A stretch of 64,000 nt of DNA from Agrypnia vestita (Eukaryota > Arthropoda > Insecta > Trichoptera > Phryganeidae): the NCBI GenBank assembly GCA_016648135.1, contig JADDOH010023043.1, forward strand, positions 1 through 64,000. The letters are read 5' to 3'. Positions 34,200-46,317 of the stretch are shown here, in pieces. Made by a program: the position numbers and the translations under genes. Position 1 is the first letter of the stretch; each line of letters opens with the position of its first letter. The notes below the pieces were generated by a model, which was given only the letters and a program-made list of their open reading frames with translations, was not told the origin of the DNA and searched no databases.

Positions 34200-35250
34200 C
34201 TCTCCAATACGTAATGTTTTGAAGACACCATCGAAGAAGAAATACATAATTCAAAAAAACAAAACAACACCATCTGAACAAAATAAAATTTAGCCGACAT
34301 TTGAAGATGCCATAATGAAATATAATGATCTGTAACGGGGCAGAACGAAGCCGAAATACATATTCTATTGCAGGGATGGTACGATACACGTGTCTGAGTT
34401 AGGCAATGCGTTTTTTCCTGAGATGCATCACTAAAGAGGATGCAAAGGATGTCTAGTGATCTAGTTTGTCAGGAGCCTCGTTCCAGGAAACCATTAAGTT
34501 AGTCCTATTATATAAAATATTATTTGAGTTTTGTGCGAGTTTGTTTTGTGCTGCTTAGAGTGAGCTTGTAGCTAAGAGATTATAAAAAGGAACATAGTAA
34601 AAAATCCCACGTCAAAGTTCGATGGCATCATTTTTTAAGCGACGCATGTGCTTTTTTTTAGTGACATTGAACTTATAAATAAATGGTCGTGAAATTTTTA
34701 TTCTGTAAAATCGGAACTTCGTAAATAATTTTATATTTAATTATAATATTACTGTAAACAGTAAGTGAATTTATTTTAAATATTTGGTCTTACAAACAAA
34801 GGTCAAAGTATTTGAAAATATGTCATGATGCCTTATTAGCATTATTAAAATGTTAAGGTCAGCAGGCCCTCCAAAAAGCTTCAATCAATATCAGTTAATT
34901 CAATTATCTCTCCCTAGCTTAGACACAAAAAGTCTTAAGTGTATTCAGAGTTTTCAATTTATAATCGATTTTCTCACTTTCAATATCTTGAACTTTTAAT
35001 ATTTGCATTTTTTTACGGCGCTGTAGTTGATGACTTATAAAAAATTCTATGCGTGTCGCAATTATTTATGAATCTAAACATAGCCTATCGAAATTTATCA
35101 ATTATGTTGGCTTAATTATACTCGGTGTATTGTGAAAAGGAATTTAATTAAAAACATAAAATTAACAAAAAAGTATACAAGTACAACGATTAGCTTTTTC
35201 AAATACTTCTACAATAATAAATAGCAAAAAAAAGGAATTGGCAAAAGAGG
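34200..35250. other. intergenic, no gene seen
   Basis: No recognised gene or element. Slightly higher GC around 34190-34460, but no frame with known motifs. Confidence 0.4.
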
Positions 35251-35259
35251 AATGAAAGT

Positions 35260-35570
35260 AAACTGAATGTAAGTGGAACGTATGAACGAGGAACGATGGT
35301 TTAGAAAATATATGAGTCGAATGTTGAAGGCAACAGGAATAGAGGGCGTCCGCAAAAGACCTGGCACGATCATATACTACAAAATTGTAGTATATGATCG
35401 TGCCAGGGTGGATCGATTTGAGGATGGCCCTGTTAAAAGCCGCAACAACCGTAGAACTTGTATGAGAAGATGTATGAATGTGGCCGAAGCAAAAGTGGTG
35501 TGCCAGGATAGAAGAGTGCGGCGTTCAATCTTCTCTGCCTACCCCTGCGGGAAACTGCGTGATGGCTAGT
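35260..35570 (+). pseudogene. RTE-type LINE fragment with an inserted hairpin
   Basis: Reads VERMNEER, then EGVRKRPG, then FEDGPVKSRNNRRTCMRRCMN and VCQDRRVRRSIFSAYPCG, the same C-terminal block as 25455-25796. Between RKRPG and FEDGPV a 23-bp perfect inverted repeat replaces the original dozen bases. Confidence 0.85.
35360..35407. repeat. 23-bp perfect hairpin inside the RTE fragment
   Basis: Left arm begins cctggcacgatcatata, two-base centre, right arm is its exact complement. The left arm corresponds to the normal RTE sequence (cctggcaagatcaggtac at the other copy), so the right arm is an inverted copy of it. Confidence 0.88.
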
Positions 35571-35589
35571 AAGTTAGTTAGTTGGGTCT

Positions 35590-36085
35590 AGAAGATGGTA
35601 GAGAAGGTAATACATATATTTATGTTATAAGGCACAGTAGGTATTTTTGTGTTAACTTTGTACATATTTGATGTAAAACAATCTGAAATTGTTTTCTGAC
35701 GAGCATCCTCTGCATGGTATTTATATGCTCTATCACGCAATTGGCGTAAAAACACAATCTGGTGTGGATCCACATTATTTTCTACTGCAGAACAAGTGTT
35801 AAAACTTGAAATCTTTACGTTCAATTCTTTTAGGTGTTTGTTCTTCTTCGATTGTAATGCCCTCATTTTATTTTATGCATTCTCAATAATTTCAACAACA
35901 GTCACCACCAGTATCCCTGATATTCCTCCATATCATTTCTGGTAACCCGTGCCTAAACCTCTGGGTCGTTCATGGATTTAGGTACATCTGGATTTTCGGA
36001 ACATCTGAGAGCTTTTACCGCAGATGCTGCATAGCCGAAAGTGTTATTCTCTTTACTATTCAAATCGGGTATTGTGGGATTTAAC
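35590..36085. other. intergenic, no gene seen
   Basis: Contains an open frame on minus (35866-35588) without recognisable homology; not called as a gene. Confidence 0.4.
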
Positions 36086-36089
36086 ATTT

Positions 36090-36120
36090 ATATATATATA
36101 TATATATATCTATATATATA

Positions 36121-36155
<35 letters not shown>

Positions 36156-36158
36156 CTT
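36090..36158. repeat. (TA)n microsatellite
   Basis: Interrupted TA repeats about 70 bp long, next to the palindrome at 36217. Confidence 0.85.
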
Positions 36159-36216
36159 ATATATAAATTTATTTATGGTTTTGTGTTAATTTGTAGAACT
36201 CCATATTTATTTTTAG

Positions 36217-36434
36217 CGAAATTTAAAATTTTAAATAATTTAAAGTTTAATAAATATTATTATAAGTTCTACGGGTTGAGTATTTTTATGTGTTACAGCT
36301 GTTTCGGCTTGTAAGACTGTTTGATAATGGCCTTACAAGCCGAAACAGCTGTAACACATAAAAATACTTAACCCGTAGAACTTAATAATAATAATATTTA
36401 TTAAAATTTAAATTATTTTAAATTTTAAATTTCG
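36217..36434. repeat. near-perfect palindrome, about 100-bp arms
   Basis: 36217-36315 and 36332-36434 are reverse complements apart from a few indels; the spacer is 16 nt. The right arm with the spacer reads TTGATAATGGC-loop-GCCGAAACAGCTG (36321-36350), another hairpin-CGAAAC motif, in a family different from that at 16.0 kb. Confidence 0.85.
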
Positions 36435-36439
36435 TTATA

Positions 36440-37480
36440 GTCTTTCACTAACCTCGTAGAGAAATGTCTCCACTTTCAAGTCTCTTTAAAATTACACTTC
36501 TTTCTTTAATGGTTATTGTCTTGTGTTTTCTTTTAAAAGCAGCTATTTTTATATTTTACTAATTTAGGCAGTAAACACAGTTGCAACCAAACTCATGATG
36601 ATACATGGTAAGCAAAAAAAAGTCACTTCTTCACAGATAAGCTAATCGTAGTTACGCGTGCATCCGTCACCCATTGGTTCGGATTACTGGAGGTTCAGTT
36701 TATAGTGGGTTCGGAATACAGAGACTATACTGTATATCACTTTCAGGATCCTCCTTCCGCAAATAACAGGCTGTTTGAATCCTTCAATCCGATTATTGTG
36801 ACGTATTCCCTTTTGTCGGCAATAGGTTGAACACACGGGATTATGACAAAGCTTTCGGTGCTTCTGATTGCTAAAAATCTATCTTCATAATATACGGATA
36901 TGGCATTTTATTTGAAATTGCAATACTTAGTTTTAGGACCATTCCTCTTATTATCTTAGTCTAAGATAAAATATATATGCTTTGTCATACTGAATTCACA
37001 TAATAATAAGATAGAAATATATTCTACAACTTGGTATCAAGCGAAAACATTTGCATTCCAGCTATTAAAAAGATGTCAGACTAATGAAGTGGAATAATTT
37101 ATGAATGATTCTTATTATATTTTTTGTTAACAAGTGTTGTTTTACAAGAACAAAAGAAAAACTTGTTAAGAATATATTAAGTTTGAACATTTTATTTATT
37201 GAAACAAAATAAAAATTACCTCAACGAATTTAAGAGGAGAACACACACCAATTTAATTTATAATTTACATTCGTTGTCTTAATTCGTTTTTCGATTTGTT
37301 TTCTCAAATAATTCAAATGATTTTGATGATTGACCAGATAATATATTTTTCCTGGTTTGTTTTCGTCGTGCATTGTGAGGCCTATATTACTGCGGTTATA
37401 TATAATACATAACTGAGTTATAACTATGGTGTACAAAATAACTTAAATTAAATTTCAAAAAAAAATCTTTAATTTTACGA
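36440..37480. other. intergenic, no gene seen
   Basis: No recognised feature. Confidence 0.4.
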
Positions 37481-37850
37481 TTCAACGTTTTATAAAGATT
37501 TGAATACATTTCAAAGTTTTTAAAAATTATACAATCGGCGGTAATTTTAACAAACGAGTGGATTAGAAGGAAAAGCGCTACTTTGACATATTAGGAGAAT
37601 ACAGGGCGACATATTTGAATGTACCTAGAAGAGAGTGTCTATTTTTACCATTGATAACATTTGATAACTAATTTTGAAAGCATTTTTGTGTTTTTATAAG
37701 CAATTTATCACAAGCGTATTAATTGTAATTTTAAAATATCCGCTCCGGTTTAAATTAGTGATAAAAAGATTAAACTAAATTTAGTCATTTGGATGATGGC
37801 ACTTTTCCTCCTAATCCCCTCAAATATTATCTATTTTTAAATTCTGTGGA
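37480..37850. repeat. dispersed MITE-like repeat, copy 1
   Basis: Aligned by eye with 41085-41415 over nearly its full length (ttataaagattt, gtttttaaaaattatacaat, gtggattagaag, gacatattt, ttttgaaagcat, ttttaaaatat). Inside, ggattagaagSaaaagcgc on the left answers gcttctaatctcctcc on the right of copy 2, so inverted termini are likely. Confidence 0.75.
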
Positions 37851-38094
37851 TTATATTTAAGTGAGACCTATTGTGAAATAAAAATATATATTTGATTCTC
37901 ACGACCAACAAAACCTACTAAACTCAAGCTTCTGTCAAACATTATTCCAATTTAAGCATCATTCGTCATAGAAGGCGTCTGCTAAGTGACTAGACCAGAT
38001 TGTTTCATTTTTTTATAATATATAAATATAGAAGATAAAATATATAAAAAATATAGAGATCCGTTCAATATTCAATATTCTTAATATTTTTTAA

Positions 38095-38225
38095 TCAAGC
38101 TACACGCTTGTGCTGTGAAAATTTGACTATTCTGTTCTGAACTCCTAGAAAAGGCTCGAACCACCAGCCTACGAATCGCTAGGCGAGAGTCGTAATACCA
38201 AGAACACCAAGCTATTCGTACACAT
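38095..38225 (-). repeat. tRNA-derived SINE (family 2)
   Basis: On minus: A-box-like TTGGTGTTCTTGGTA near 38210-38196 and B-box-like GGTTCGAGCC near 38163-38153. The 3' part (gctacacgcttgtgctgtgaaaat on plus) is shared with the copy at 44110-44250. Confidence 0.65.
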
Positions 38226-38639
38226 TTATTGAATTTATGTTTCATCTAAAGCTCTTAATAATGTATAGGTATCTAAATATTTTTACCTTAGTAATGGTTA
38301 TGTGGTTTACATTATTATTATTAAAAATCATTAACAATTGGCAATTAAAATATCTAACGTGTCAATAATTTTTAAAATCTTGAGAGCATCGTTGACTACA
38401 TAAAATGTTTTACCAAATTAAATTAGTTTAATACGAGTAGATTTGAGAATAATTATGTAAACAGTCGTGTTCGAAGGTTGTTATCAGACACACGAAGACT
38501 TACTTTCATCATAACAGCAAATTTCTTTACAGTATCCATCAACGGATCTAAAAAATTGAGTACCATCACAAACGACGATTATGTATAAATTTATTTTAAT
38601 ATTATACCGTTTTATACCTCTCACAATCAAAAGAATGAT

Positions 38640-39120
38640 CGCAGTGGGCCTTTACAAATTAAGTGTACAATAAAATGGCTAGTTGACTCTATGGATTCCA
38701 TTAAATCCCCATTATCATCTGTCGAGTTGGGAATGAGCAAAAGTAAATACGAGACTCAATGCATGATAATGAGCATATTGCATAAACAACGTGATCCAGT
38801 GTAATCTGACAATTACAATTTTGAAATCGACAATAATTTTACACATCTTGGAGTCGTGTTGAGTGCAGATAAATAAATACATGACAACTTAAAGCATGTC
38901 TAAAATTCTATCACACTGATATAAAAATTTTCAATCAACCATACAATAATATTCCCTAATGCTTCATAATAGTGTGAGGTATGGATTTTTTGAAAAACCT
39001 TGGAAAACGCAAAGATTGTAAAAAAAATTATCGAAAAAAATGGAACGATGATGGCTCAAGACAGAACTGATGCTGAGTTAATGGACGAAGTCTATCAAAA
39101 GGCCGTGGAGTAAAAGTACT
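38640..39120 (+). pseudogene. possible LINE reverse transcriptase remnant
   Basis: Pieces such as GMSKSKYETQCMIM and NFTHLGVVLSAD resemble the late RT region of RTE/CR1-type LINEs (NFTYLG block). Frames are broken. Weak evidence, judged by motif resemblance only. Confidence 0.4.
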
Positions 39121-39372
39121 ATTTTAAACTGTTCAGTGAATGAAAGACATTTTTTAAATAATATACAAGATTTTTTAATATTTTTTAAAATTTGTGCATT
39201 TTTGAGTGCAGTTCCTAATTAACAGTTGTCTTTTGCTGTATACTAGTATTGGGCTGCAAACTCCTGAGAAAATATAGGAGTTGCATCACCTTCAGTCAGT
39301 ACGATACATTTCAAGATATCCTTAGATCACATCAATCGTTGTAGTACGAGTCAGGGCGCTGCTGGGGTCTGC

Positions 39373-40255
39373 TCACTTCCTGGCGGGCGCGACGGGGATG
39401 TGCGCTCCTTCGGGGTGGAATCCGTTCTCGTCAGCCACGAAGTTCAGCGTGATGAGGTTTCCTTGGGGATCCGGGTAAGAATATGTTCCTCTCATGACCA
39501 GGACCTGAGCATCTTTGCCCTCCTCATCCTTGACGACCCTCAGTTCTCCGCTCTCGCTGCGAACGATCTTGTTCTCGGTTTCGAATCTGAAAATATTCCC
39601 ATTTTAACTACCGAGGATTATTTCTTAATCACAATAAAATTACAATATATTAATTTTGTATAATGTGCTACAGAATATAAAAATCATGATTAATATACAT
39701 TCATATTATTCCCCATAGAAGGTGACTTATCCGCACATTGAAATAAGTCAGTATGAGTACTCAAATTCAAAACTGTCCTTAAACCTACCCAAAATTGTAT
39801 CCACCCTCGGGTTTGATGTCGAAGTCAGACTTGATGATCTTCAGGACCGGAGCATCTGGGACCGGTGACGCTGAGACGAAGGCAACAGCCACCAAGAAGA
39901 ATAAGAATGCCTGGGAAAAAAGAAAATATAAGTAAAAACTGATATAATATAATAATATTATTAAAATTATATTGAAAATACTGAGTACTAAATATTACAG
40001 TTTCAAAAAACTATTCAATTCAACTCTAGATTTTAAAAATGAATAGGAAATATCTAAAAGACAAAACCCTTAAAATAGCTTGTCTCGTTTTTAAATGACA
40101 CAGAATGTCAGAAATGGTCAGAAAATCGATGAATTATAAAATGTCTGCATAGTACGAGTATAGTAAATTTTATTTGAATCATTGAAACGTATAATATATG
40201 TGATTAAACCTCATTATTACTGTCATACTCTCAGTAAAGAACTTACCAGTTTCAT
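39373..40255 (-). CDS. CPR gene E: divergent RR-1 cuticular protein, 114 aa, three exons
   Basis: Coding exons on the minus strand: 40255-40247 (MKL), 39910-39789 and 39586-39373; junctions GTAAG/CCCAG and GTAGGT/TTCAG. Exon 2 is one codon longer than in the paralogues (PVPDAPVLKIIKSDFDIKPEG). The RR-1 domain spans 77-111: RGTYSYPDPQG, then NFVADENGFHPEGAHIP, with F93 where the others have Tyr. Tail VAPARK. I found no clear AATAAA within 150 bp of the stop. It is the most diverged member, with the shortest intron 1 (336 bp), and a different TATA region, so it may differ in timing or tissue. Confidence 0.93.
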
Positions 40256-40295
40256 GTTGACTTTTTGCTTTCGATCGTACAGAGGTAAACCAGAT

Positions 40296-40331
40296 ACTGA
40301 TAGCGTTAATATTCAAGATTCGTCTTATATA
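40296..40331 (-). promoter_or_regulatory. core promoter of gene E
   Basis: TATATAAG at 40331-40324 and initiator TCAGT at 40300-40296, the same spacing as the other genes. It lacks the TGTCACA box and the GACTRGTTTTTT box. Confidence 0.7.
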
Positions 40332-40679
40332 CTCATCCGAGACTCGTATGTAAACAAGTACTATTAGCAGATGTCCGATTAATTGTCTCTTTTTATTGTG
40401 CAAGTTCACTTTGGCAACAGCTTCCAATATTTGTTAATAATTTCATTATTCATACGGAGTTGTTGTTTTTCTACTATTTTTGGTGTTGGCTTTGTGGTCT
40501 TGTTAGTCAATCAGCAACACACCAAAAGTACTGTTCATATTTCACAAAGAACATAATAAATGAACCACAGTAGAGTGAGTATACGTGATAAATATATTTG
40601 AGAAAAATTTTAAAGTTAGAGATAATTCATAAATAAATTAAATCTTTTTTGATATTTGTAGCGTTAACTTTTATGGTTA

Positions 40680-40800
40680 GACATAATAATGCATTTCAGA
40701 AAACTAACAAATTGTGTTTAAACATCACTAATTGTTTTAAAACGTCTACCGGTTTTTACCGTAGGTAGGTTCTGTATCTTCGTCAGGACTGATACACAAT
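40680..40800 (-). repeat. repeat fragment with hairpin-CGAAAC-like motif (family 3, copy 2)
   Basis: On minus: CCTGACGAAGATACAG, then GGTAAAAACCGGTAGACG, then the ttgttagtttt and ttattatgtc tail shared with 27780-27960. The CTGACGA part fits the CUGANGA consensus of hammerhead ribozymes exactly; the GAAA part is mutated to AAAA. Confidence 0.55.
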
Positions 40801-41084
40801 AAATTCATAAATTTTTGTATCCCAATTTTCTAAGTTTATATTGTCTGCATCAGTTTATTCCCAATGAATTCCTTTTTAAAGATTTTCTTTGTTATAAATA
40901 GAGATTTTTTAAATATTTGCATACTTAGATATTGAATAATTTCCTTTATCAATATCCAATATACATACATTCAAAAAATTTATCACATTTCATTGGCAAA
41001 CATAAACCAGAAATATTCCTTGGGTTATTACCTAAGTATATCGAATTTTAACCCGCAATCCTAATAACTAATACTTATTATAAT

Positions 41085-41415
41085 TGACGATATTTTATAA
41101 AGATTTGTATACATTTAAAGTTTTTAAAAATTATACAATAAGTGGATTAGAAGCAAAAGCGCCACTTTTCATGTGACGAGAATACAGAGCGACATATTTA
41201 AATATGATTGCCTAGAAAAAGATTTCAATTTTACCATTTATAACATTTCACAATTGATTTTGAAAGCATGTTGTATTGCGTTTTTATAAGCACATCATCG
41301 CATAGTAATTTTAAAATATTGGCTCTGGTTTAAAAATTAGTGACAAAAAGGTTAAACAAAATTTAATCTTTCGGAAGAAAGGGCTTTTGCTTCTAATCTC
41401 CTCCAATATTGGGAG
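41085..41415. repeat. dispersed MITE-like repeat, copy 2
   Basis: See the copy at 37480-37850. The two copies lie on either side of gene E in the same orientation. Confidence 0.75.
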
Positions 41416-41764
41416 ATAATATATATTATTACCAATATCGAATGTTATCCCACTATCCTAATAATTAATTAAATAACCTAGTATTTTTTCGCCTTTTAAC
41501 AATCCAGCTCAAGTCCCCTAAAATAAATCATTTTTGGACGCCCTATTCAATATTCTTCTCAAATCAAAAAAATGTGATCATCAAATTTATCTTTGTTTAT
41601 GTAATCATTTGAGTATGTACATGTATGCAACCGGTTTAAAAAAAATCGTTTTATTGGTCCGGGCGATTCCTCGGATTTTTATCACCTTGACGACTAAAGC
41701 GATTGTTTTCGTAACCAGGCTGATAATGTACATATTCAAATCATGTCGTTACATAAACTAAGTT

Positions 41765-41880
41765 CATTATTATTATTAATATTATTATAATTATTATTAC
41801 TATTATTATTGCTATTATTATTACTATTTTTATTATAATAATAATAATTATTATTAATTTTACTACTATTATTTATTTAT
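41765..41880. repeat. (ATT)n imperfect microsatellite
   Basis: ATT/TAA trinucleotide repeats with interruptions over about 110 bp. Confidence 0.85.
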
Positions 41881-42089
41881 TTTGTGTGAAAAAGAGCACT
41901 TAATAATATGAATATTACATTTTTAATTTTTGCATGAAAAATATATTTAAAAATGTTTGCAATATATATTCCGCAAGGCCACGACATACGTGACAAATTC
42001 AAATATATTTGTTTAAAGAAACTAGTTAGTATTTTTAATATTTAATTCAAATACATGTGCTAAGGAATATAAAAAACGGCAATAAACTT

Positions 42090-42190
42090 ACGGCGGCGTT
42101 CGTAATCCAGCGTGCATGACACGGGCCTCCGGGTTCTGTTCCCGGTGAGGTCACAGTGCCTACATCTTTTTCCTTACTGTAATGTTCTCA
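42090..42190 (+). repeat. tRNA-derived SINE fragment (family 1, plus strand)
   Basis: CCGGGTTCTGTTCCCGGTG at about 42129-42147 followed by aggtcacagtg matches the B-box region of the copies at 2270-2425 and 61150-61333 on the opposite strand. Confidence 0.6.
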
Positions 42191-42299
42191 AGTCTGAGTG
42201 TGTTTCGCTACAGTAATTGGATATGTTGGCAATAGACTGAGAGCCAGCGACCGCCAGACTTACGATATAGTATCAAACCTGAAATGTTTCCTGTGGACG

Positions 42300-44100
42300 T
42301 ACACTATAGTAGGTAAGAAGGTTTGGATATTATGACATTTCAGTTGGGGGGATTTTGGCAGATAACAGGTACAAAAAATGTGTTAAATGTTAAAAGTTAA
42401 ACGTAAAAATAAAAAAACTTATTTATGAATATGTCAAACGAGACAGTACTACACAGTCATATTGATGTTGCCAGATTCTTTTTTATTTCATCCTATATCT
42501 AAAAATTGATATGAATATATTGACATATTTTATTTAACTATTGTTAAAAAATTGTTAGATTTTTTAAACTGTATTTGAAATGTTCCCTTTGTTCTGCTAA
42601 TAAAGGACGCATGTGAAATCTCATAAACGTACCTAATTATTATTATAATAATAGATGATTTTTTTTGCTTAATTATAATTATTTTATTTTTTTTTGTTGG
42701 GGCATTGATTCGGAAATTTCAATTATTTTCACTAGTTGGTTATGCTTATACCGATAAGTTTTAATTATGATATGCGCTTGATATAGAACACAAAATATTT
42801 GTATAAAAAAAGGTATTTCCAAATGATTCTAGAATTTTCAGGTTTGTGTTTTCTGGGGTATTATGATTCTAGAATTCCTGTTAAATTTGCTTATAAAGAT
42901 CGTAAACTCTGTATTCGTATCAGAAGTTGTACATAACATATGTAAGTGATGGTCAAATCGTTATTTTAACTGGTTATTTTCGGTACAGTTATTTATATCT
43001 GATTGTACCGATGATTGGTAACTAAGAGATAACGGTTATCTAGTGTCGATGGTTGCCCGTCGAATTGCGAAGAATTAATTGCCAATCATCGTTGCAATCA
43101 GATACAAATCTCAATAATCGGTTAGTGTGTCACCGATTTAAACACTGTCACTAAGTCGCACGTTGCTTTTTTGGAACCTTAGGGGAACTAATTTAAAAAT
43201 TTTCAGTTAAGTTCGGTCACTTTAAATATAATATTGAGCTGAAAACTAATTGGTTTTAAGCCAATTTTACAAGTTAATACGTGACAAAGGTTTAAGTCCT
43301 GGTATATGAAAAGGCTGTAAAATCGACCTGTTTACTGTATAGTTTTATTTTTTAATTCAATTTAGATTTAAAAAAAAATTTTAATAATAGTTACAACGAA
43401 ACACACCAGAATAATAAAAACGTTTTAATGTTTTATACAGTTTAAAGTTTTTAAGAGGTAAAGAATGTATACACATTTTGGTAAAAATATACAATAACAT
43501 TTTTGAAATTTCAATTATGCCATATGAAAAATTGGAATTATTAAGGAACAAGTAAAACGAGTAAAATATTCAAAGTATTATAAATTAAACCACCAATCCT
43601 CTTCGAAAAATATTTCCAATTATTTCAAACCATTATGGTCATTTTGCCGTATCTCCCGTCTCATAATATTAATGTTGACGAATGTAAATTTTTAAAAAAA
43701 TGCTGATATCTTGGGAATAGCACGAGTAATATTATTGAACCGAGTTGAGAAGTATAGTGATAATAATGTATTTTCTTTTTTGAGAAGACTTTGACGTAAA
43801 ACATTTTTTCTCTGTGTTCAAGAGCGCCGTGGTAGCCATTGTTTCTGCTTAAGTTGCTTTTTTTGCTCTGCTATCGCTTTAGGGAGCCAACAAAGAAGCG
43901 TGCATAATACCTTCAGATCTTCACATATCATCTTGTCATTAATGTTGTAAGATACCTTAACCAAACGCACCGAAAAGTAGGTAAGATAATGAGAGTAGGA
44001 GAGAACAGTGTATTTACAGGTACCAAAAAAAACCTTTATAATGTCTATACTTTATCTATACAAGCTTTGTTTTTAAATAGAGACGCGAACACTGAATACG
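42300..44100. other. intergenic, no gene seen
   Basis: AT-rich. No motif-bearing frame, terminal repeat or tandem array recognised. Confidence 0.4.
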
Positions 44101-44109
44101 TGTCACATC

Positions 44110-44250
44110 AATATATTTACTATTCAAACTAAGCTAAACGCTAGTGCTATGAAAATAGGACTAACTTACTAGTCTGGAGTGAGGTTCGAACCCGCGACCT
44201 TTGGATCACAAGGTGAGTGTCCTAACCACAAGACCATCAAGCTGCTTGCA
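44110..44250 (-). repeat. tRNA-derived SINE (family 2)
   Basis: On minus: A-box-like TGGTCTTGTGGTTAGG at 44236-44221 and a perfect B-box GGTTCGAACC at 44191-44182, about 34 nt apart, as in tRNA promoters. The clover-leaf arms do not close well, so this is not called as a tRNA gene. Confidence 0.7.
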
Positions 44251-44259
44251 CGTTCCAGC

Positions 44260-45655
44260 CCGGAAATAAAATACGAAGATTTTAAACTCCACCTTTGCCG
44301 ATGAATTTAATGATTGATTCTTTAGTTGTTCGAAATGAGGATTAATAAAACATGAAATGAAATTATAAGTTGAGCAACCAAAGGAAAAATTCGTCAAAAA
44401 TAGTGACCAAAAGGAATAAAGATTAAAAAACCGGCACGAAGATACGTATTACTGATTCGGAAAATTACTATAAATGCTCTCTGACCAACTGATCCGAATA
44501 ATGCTAATAAAATGCGGCCCCTTTTCTGAGAATCTTCCCTTTTATAACTGCGACATTTATTTTTTTAAACAAAATATAAAATTATAAATATCATGTGTGT
44601 TCCAAACATTTCTTCTTTCAATATTTTCAATATTTAAACTATAAATTGGCGAGTTCTAACTCGCATAAAATCATAAAGAAAAACACAATTTTATTCAATT
44701 AATAAACAAGTAGGCACAGAATATAAAAAAAGTTTCAATTTTGAAGACATTTTAATTATATTCTGCATTGCCAAAATATTTGTTAAATATTTTGGAGAAA
44801 ACACTACACTTAGAACATTATAAATTTTTTCCTAACTAAAACAAGGCATTTTTGTTGACTCAGACATAAGACGACCAGTGTTAGATTTGGATTTATTAGG
44901 CTTACTCTTTACAATGACGGAATCTGATATGAACGCTCGGATTGCCTATAAAAGTATAGTTTCAAGTTACTAGAAAACAACAGAAAACAAACAAACAAAA
45001 ATCAAGTTACTAGACTCTGATTATGTTAACATCCAAAATATATAGTACAAATTCAAAGCCATTAGTTGCGTTGTTCACGTTGTGAAAATACACCTACTTT
45101 TCATAAAACTCTCGGGCGGTGAAAAAAAAAAATTTTTTTCGTGTTTTCGTTTTCAGCAAAACCTGAAAGAAACATACCAGGGATCAACATGATGCAGTCA
45201 CCAAATCAGTTACCAGATCTGCTGCTTGATGCCATATCAAGTAATTCCAGAAAGCTCACACAAGATAAAAAGCAAGGTAGGCGGCTTCACATGCAAAATA
45301 AATAGGCAGAACAAGGTCACAGATTAAAATTGACGTTTTAATAATAGTAATCTTCAGGTTATTATAAAATTAATCCGGTGTTCAATTACTCGCTCATAGC
45401 TAAATATATACTAAGCTAAAAATGTTAGTATAAGTTATGAAAAAATAATATCCGAAAATCTGATTCGGCATAAATTCACTCAAATTTGGAAAAAACTTTT
45501 TGTTATTTAGATCATTTAATCAAATTACATTGCACACTTGTGCAAAAATTATGAACAATCAGTGAAAAGTGTATTTAATGAAAAAAAGAAACTTTACTTG
45601 TCATAGCAGTTAATTTAGGTTGAAAAGTGATAATTATATTTATTAAATAAATCAA
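44260..45655. other. intergenic, no gene seen
   Basis: AT-rich; nothing recognised. Confidence 0.4.
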
Positions 45656-45660
45656 ACATT

Positions 45661-45855
45661 CGGCCGTATTCATAAAATAGCAATTTTTATTGATGCAAAT
45701 TATGAATAAATTACGTTTTAGAGCTTTCTGATTGATTAAATTCATTAATTTCAAACCTGTCAAACTTAAAACGTTAAAATTAGCGGAATTACAATGTTAT
45801 ACAATAATTGTCAAGATACAGAAATAGTAATATTGCTATTTTCAAAATACGGCCG
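45661..45855. repeat. MITE, 195 bp, 3-bp target duplication
   Basis: Ends CGGCCGTATT and complement AATACGGCCG, flanked by ATT on both sides. The imperfect inverted arms extend through ataaaatagcaat. The size and the 3-bp duplication fit a PIF/Harbinger-type MITE. Confidence 0.75.
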
Positions 45856-45896
45856 ATTGTTCAACAGACAACTTTGAGTTATTAATTTAGATTATA

Positions 45897-46138
45897 TGTG
45901 GGGTATAAGCAAGCAAAGGCAGCAAAATCCAAAATAATTTTAATGCAGTCATCGAGGATTAATAATTTTTAATGCACTGACAACTATATTTTATAGGAAA
46001 CATAGCCTACAAATTTATTCATATAATAATACATATAATCTAAAATTTATTACATTTTAAATAAGTAATCCTTGGTGACTGCATTCAAAACATTTTTTAA
46101 TTTTTTGGATATTGCTGCCTTTGCTTTTATACCCCACA
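45897..46138. repeat. MITE, 242 bp, TA target duplication
   Basis: Ends TGTGGGGTATAAGC and complement, flanked by TA. The inverted arms share gcaaaggcagcaa and aatgcagtca, about 60 bases each. The TA target points to a Tc1/mariner-type MITE. Confidence 0.8.
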
Positions 46139-46317
46139 TATGTATATCAGTCGCTGATATAAATAGTGGATTATGTTATATAATTCGAATTTAACAAAAA
46201 CGATGGTTAAAATTTTGGTCTTAGTACATATTTCGAAGATATTAAAATCGATATATTTTCATTCAGATCAAATATATAATATAAAACTTAACAAAAATTA
46301 TTTGTAACCTAGGCCAC

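Noticed and set aside
35588..35866. 92-residue minus-strand open frame
   Set aside because: No recognisable domain, no promoter, AT-rich flanks, adjacent to a LINE fragment.
44182..44236. Possible tRNA gene on minus
   Set aside because: A and B boxes are good but the acceptor and anticodon stems do not pair, and a related copy at 38095 shows the same non-tRNA tail, so SINE fits better.
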